Shown piece by piece: positions 61,443 through 64,000 of a stretch of 64,000 nt of DNA (positions are counted from its first letter, which is position 1; the number at the start of each line of letters is the position of its first letter). This stretch comes from Bacillota bacterium. Its GTDB lineage: Bacteria; Bacillota; Clostridia; Lachnospirales; Lachnospiraceae. The stretch is from positions 62,001 to 126,000 of the forward strand of contig JAEZGK010000011.1 of the NCBI GenBank assembly GCA_023437365.1, given 5' to 3'. The notes beneath the pieces were generated by a model, which saw only the letters and a list, made by a program, of their open reading frames with translations, was not told the DNA's origin and searched no databases. The position numbers and the translations under genes are program-made.

Positions 61443-61515
61443 TGAATTTGTATAGTACAGTAACGTTAATTTGTATAGTACAGTAACGTTAATTTGTATA
61501 GTAAGGTAGCGTTAA
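61443..61515. repeat. 23-bp tandem repeat, three copies
   Basis: AATTTGTATAGTACAGTAACGTT occurs twice exactly and a third time with a few substitutions, directly upstream of the opp promoter. Contiguous, without spacers, so not a CRISPR. Confidence 0.85.
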
Positions 61516-61532
61516 TGCATTGTCGAAATTTT

Positions 61533-61660
61533 TGAGTATTATGAGCATTGTTGAGTAAAGCAATAGATTGTCGAGGTTTAGAGTATTATGAGCATTGTTG
61601 AGTAAAGCAATACACTGTCGTAGCTTAGAGTATTGCGAGCACTGTCTTTCGTCAGCATTC
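61533..61660. repeat. 47-48 bp tandem repeat, two copies and a partial third
   Basis: Units start ATTGTCGA..., ATTGTCGAGG... and ACTGTCGTAG... and share GAGTATTATGAGCATTGTTG and GTAAAGCAATA. The third copy is diverged and cut short. It lies between the 23-bp repeats and the palindromic element. No reading frame with a ribosome site was found here. Confidence 0.75.
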
Positions 61661-61688
61661 GTGCGACAAGATGTTATCCTCTGATTAA

Positions 61689-61806
61689 TTAAAGTGTCAA
61701 AAGCACCTTCGGTGCTTTCCGGATACCTTGCACTGCCATGCAAGCTCGTTTGCAACAGCAGTGTAATGTATCCGGATAATGTGCGCAGCACTTTTTGACA
61801 CTTTAA
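61689..61806. repeat. Palindromic MITE-like element, copy B
   Basis: 118 bp with terminal inverted repeats TTAAAGTGTCAAAA (61689-61702) and TTTTGACACTTTAA (61793-61806), the same termini as copy A at 17008. Inside, AAAGCACC-TTCG-GGTGCTTT-like hairpins flank a central stem (TCCGGATAC/GTATCCGGA; CACTGC/GCAGTG) whose loop pairs GCAAGC with its complement. The stem sequence differs from copy A while the folding plan is the same. Confidence 0.8.
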
Positions 61807-61924
61807 TAATGACTGATAGAAAATAATGATTAGCGAAGTAATCATAAATAGATTAATCACCTTTTATAATTTAGGCGCTTTCATTTATGAAAATTAAAAA
61901 ATTTGATAATTGTGGAAATGAATA

Positions 61925-61954
61925 TTGTAACAAGCAGGCACGGTATGATATAAT
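61925..61954 (+). promoter_or_regulatory. Promoter of the degV-family gene
   Basis: TTGTAA (61925-61930), 18-bp spacer, TATAAT (61949-61954) with an extended -10 TG at 61946-61947. Confidence 0.6.
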
Positions 61955-62023
61955 ATATCATATCGTAATTAAAACTACTTGAATTGATCTAAAAATTGCA
62001 TAGGAAAGGAACGGTGCAGTTCA

Positions 62024-62893
62024 GTGAAGAATTTTATCATTACTACAGATACAACATGTGATTTGCCTCAGGAATATCTTCAGCAGCATAATATCACGCT
62101 GCTGCCCTTATATTACAGCTTTAACGGAACAGTATACGGAGAAAAGGTTTTTCTTGAGCCAAAGGATTTTTATGAACGTATGAGAAAGGGAGAGATGCCA
62201 ACTACCATGGCTATCAACCCAAGTACAGCAAAGGAAAAATTCACGGAGCTTTTGGATAAGGGTTATGATATCCTCCATATTGCCTTCTCTTCTGCACTCA
62301 GCGGCAGCTGCTCTGTTGCAGGAACCGTAGCCAGAGAGCTTTGCGACGAACGTTCTGATGCTAAGATCATCGTAGTAGACTCACTCTGTGCTTCCCTTGG
62401 GGAAGGTTTATTGGTGCATAAGGCTGTGAAGCTTAAGGAAAGCGGTAAGTCCATCGATGAGATTGCTGACTGGCTTGAGAAAAATAAGTTACAGCTGTGT
62501 CATCTATTCACTGTCGACGACCTGCACCATCTACATCGCGGCGGACGAGTCACTAAGGCTGCTGCAATCATCGGAACCTTAATCAACGTAAAACCCGTAC
62601 TTCATGTTGACAATGAAGGCCGTCTCATACCGCTCAATAATGTCAGAGGCAGAAAGAAGGCTTTGCTCTCCCTTGTGGATTCAATGGAAGAAAAGCTAAA
62701 GAATTACAGCGGTCTGAATGAAGATATCTTTATCAGTCACGGCGACAGTGAAGAGGATGCGAAATTCGTAGCAGATCAGATCAAAGAACGCTTCGGTATC
62801 ACCAGTTTTCTGATTAATTATGTCAGTCCCACCATCGGGTCTCATTCCGGACCCGGCACCATCGCACTGTTCTTTATGGGAAAGGAAAGATAA
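62024..62893 (+). CDS. DegV family fatty-acid-binding protein
   Basis: 289-residue cytoplasmic protein of the DegV/FakB family. N-terminal FIITTDTTCDLPQEYLQQHN, the binding-site MPTTMAINPSTAKEKFTELL and GSCSVAGTVA, and C-terminal ISHGDSEEDAKFVADQIK and YVSPTIGSHSGPGTIALFF. FakB proteins hold a fatty acid while FakA kinase phosphorylates it; no fakA is near. Starts with GTG; GGAAAGGAAC lies a little far upstream. Single gene with its own terminator. Confidence 0.93.
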   Translation: MKNFIITTDTTCDLPQEYLQQHNITLLPLYYSFNGTVYGEKVFLEPKDFYERMRKGEMPTTMAINPSTAKEKFTELLDKGYDILHIAFSSALSGSCSVAGTVARELCDERSDAKIIVVDSLCASLGEGLLVHKAVKLKESGKSIDEIADWLEKNKLQLCHLFTVDDLHHLHRGGRVTKAAAIIGTLINVKPVLHVDNEGRLIPLNNVRGRKKALLSLVDSMEEKLKNYSGLNEDIFISHGDSEEDAKFVADQIKERFGITSFLINYVSPTIGSHSGPGTIALFFMGKER

Positions 62894-62939
62894 GCTTCCT
62901 GTTCGTTCTGGCGAGGTAATAATATATATCATTGGATTT

Positions 62940-62974
62940 TTAAGGGGTGTTGCCGAAATGGTAACACCCCTTTA
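62940..62974 (+). terminator. Terminator of the degV-family gene
   Basis: AAGGGGTGTT pairs with AACACCCCTT around a loop, with a short T-rich tail, about 50 bases after the stop. Confidence 0.75.
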
Positions 62975-63094
62975 CTGTTTCTATGATAAAAGTGTGAATG
63001 ATGATATGCAGATTTTAGCCGCCTTACCCATCCTAGGTATGTCCTCACTTGAGCCTCAGAACTTGGAGGAAGGTGGGGGTGGACCGATTTGAGG

Positions 63095-63123
63095 TTGTGC
63101 TTAATTTTCCCATATGCTATAAT
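63095..63123 (+). promoter_or_regulatory. Possible promoter of the response regulator gene
   Basis: TTGTGC (63095-63100), 17-bp spacer, TATAAT (63118-63123) preceded by TG (extended -10). It would leave a leader of about 190 bases. I see no riboswitch in 63124-63319. Confidence 0.45.
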
Positions 63124-63319
63124 GCTTTGAAAATGTATGTTTATGAAACTAGATAGTGAATAAGGATAACTGATTTTTTAGGCATGATAAGAGCAAGGTT
63201 TAGCTCCAGTGATTATTCCGTAATTTAATTGGATCAGTAGGATTAAATTATATAGATTGCATTGTAGTAATAGGGTTGATAAGATTAGTATATACCATAG
63301 ATTTAGGGGGAGCGGTAAG

Positions 63320-64000
63320 ATGGCGAATGAGAGAATTTTAGTGATAGAGGATGATGCGGATATTAACAGGCTGCTTTGCAGATATCTCGAGAAGGAGGGT
63401 TATCAGGCAGTCTCAGCGTTTTCCGGAACCGAAGCGAGACTTCAGCTTCAGTATTGTTCCTTCGAATTGATTTTACTGGATCTCATGTTGCCGGGCGTCA
63501 CCGGAGAAGAGCTGCTCCAGGAAATCAGACAGACCTCCCACATACCGATTATCGTTATATCGGCCAAAACAGCCCTGGAATCCAAGGTAAATGCTCTCAA
63601 GATTGGCGCGGACGATTATGTGACTAAGCCCTTTGAGCGGGATGAGGTTCTGGCGCGTGTGGATGCCCTGCTTCGCAGAAGCCGCAATACCCTTGTACCT
63701 AAGGCAAAGACCAATGAGAGCAGCTACACCCTGAAGCAATTGTTGTTAAAGCCAGCTTCCAGGGAGGTTTTTGTGAAGGATCATGCCATCTCTTTGACTG
63801 CTTATGAATTTGATATCCTGCTGCTTCTGCTGCAATATCCCGAAAAGGTCTTCACCAAGGAACAGCTGTATCAGGATATCTGGAAAACCGGTTATTATGG
63901 TGAAGATAATACCATCAATGTACATATCAGCAACCTACGCAAGAAAATCAAGGAATATGATGACGACTCCTATATTAAGACCGTGTGGGGAATTGGATTT
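63320..64000 (+). CDS. OmpR/PhoB family response regulator, 3' end outside window
   Basis: 227 residues visible from ATG 63320, with AGGGGGAGCGGTAAG upstream. Receiver domain at 1-120 with acidic pair near 10-12 (VIEDDADI), phospho-acceptor Asp54 (LILLDLMLPGVTGEE), Ser in IIVISAK and Lys in VTKPFERDEV. The C-terminal winged helix (about 130-227) has the typical LTAYEFDILLLLLQYPEKVF and INVHISNLRKKIKEYDDD. The frame is open at the edge, lacking only a few residues. A partner histidine kinase gene is expected just outside. Confidence 0.95.
   Translation, partial: MANERILVIEDDADINRLLCRYLEKEGYQAVSAFSGTEARLQLQYCSFELILLDLMLPGVTGEELLQEIRQTSHIPIIVISAKTALESKVNALKIGADDYVTKPFERDEVLARVDALLRRSRNTLVPKAKTNESSYTLKQLLLKPASREVFVKDHAISLTAYEFDILLLLLQYPEKVFTKEQLYQDIWKTGYYGEDNTINVHISNLRKKIKEYDDDSYIKTVWGIGF

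Noticed and set aside
61443..61660. Possible CRISPR array
   Set aside because: Repeats are contiguous, with no unique spacers, two unrelated repeat types and no cas genes.
1..64000. tRNA, rRNA or tmRNA genes
   Set aside because: No T-loop (GGTTCRANNC) with matching acceptor arms and no rRNA-like stretch was noticed in the intergenic regions; a covariance search would be needed to exclude short RNAs.

Overview
The window looks like chromosome from a low-GC, motile, anaerobic Firmicute of the Clostridia, most likely Lachnospiraceae-like. The reasons are strong AGGAGG ribosome sites, consensus sigma-A promoters, the SCIFF ranthipeptide with its radical-SAM maturase, oxygen-independent HemZ, ferredoxin-dependent indolepyruvate oxidoreductase, HD-GYP proteins and Gram-positive style lipoproteins. 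No rRNA, tRNA or CRISPR array was seen. Most genes lie on the minus strand.

Layout. 1-1.5 kb: an ABC ATPase (cut by the window edge) divergent from a TetR regulator, with twin operator-like repeats between them. 1.6-2.5 kb: rearranged IS66-family debris and a truncated polysaccharide deacetylase. 2.6-7.5 kb: two HD-GYP proteins, a small exported peptide, a 2-hydroxyacid dehydrogenase remnant, an intact deacetylase and a TolB-like propeller protein. 7.7-13.7 kb: a sugar ABC importer (lipoprotein and two permeases), a divergent AraC regulator and mannonate dehydratase UxuA, together suggesting uptake and use of uronate-containing oligosaccharides. 13.8-18.3 kb: a small membrane protein, a receiver-Hpt protein, upp, a palindromic repeat cluster and galM. 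18.4-19.8 kb: a cobalamin riboswitch with a terminator, ahead of a DUF4430 protein and an ECF S component. 19.9-26.3 kb: a cold-shock protein and an aromatic 2-oxoacid operon (two PaaK-type ligases, IorA/IorB, two ACT proteins). 26.5-32.9 kb: Na+ symporter, DUF1294, aspS, Dabb protein and sialate O-acetylesterase.

33.1-44.5 kb is a ten-gene chemotaxis cluster (mcp-cheA-cheW-rr-tetR-cheY-cheR-cheB-hybrid kinase-rr). It starts at a consensus promoter. The internal tetR has its own consensus promoter, and both start regions carry the same 16-bp operator-like element. 44.7-53.4 kb is housekeeping: hisS, hemZ, a metallo-beta-lactamase hydrolase, rel, apt and recJ. 53.5-55.3 kb is the SCIFF pair; the 46-residue precursor gene is short and easily missed. 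55.4-61.3 kb is an oppABCDF oligopeptide importer. 61.4-64 kb has tandem repeats, a second copy of the palindromic element, a DegV protein and the start of an OmpR-type response regulator.

The points most worth following up are the shared TetR operator in the chemotaxis cluster, an SD/anti-SD/SD arrangement in the leader of the aromatic operon, the dispersed palindromic element with terminal repeats TTAAAGTGTCAAAA, the B12-riboswitch transporter pair, the SCIFF locus with hairpins between precursor and maturase, and a cysteine-rich PAS domain in the chemotaxis hybrid kinase.
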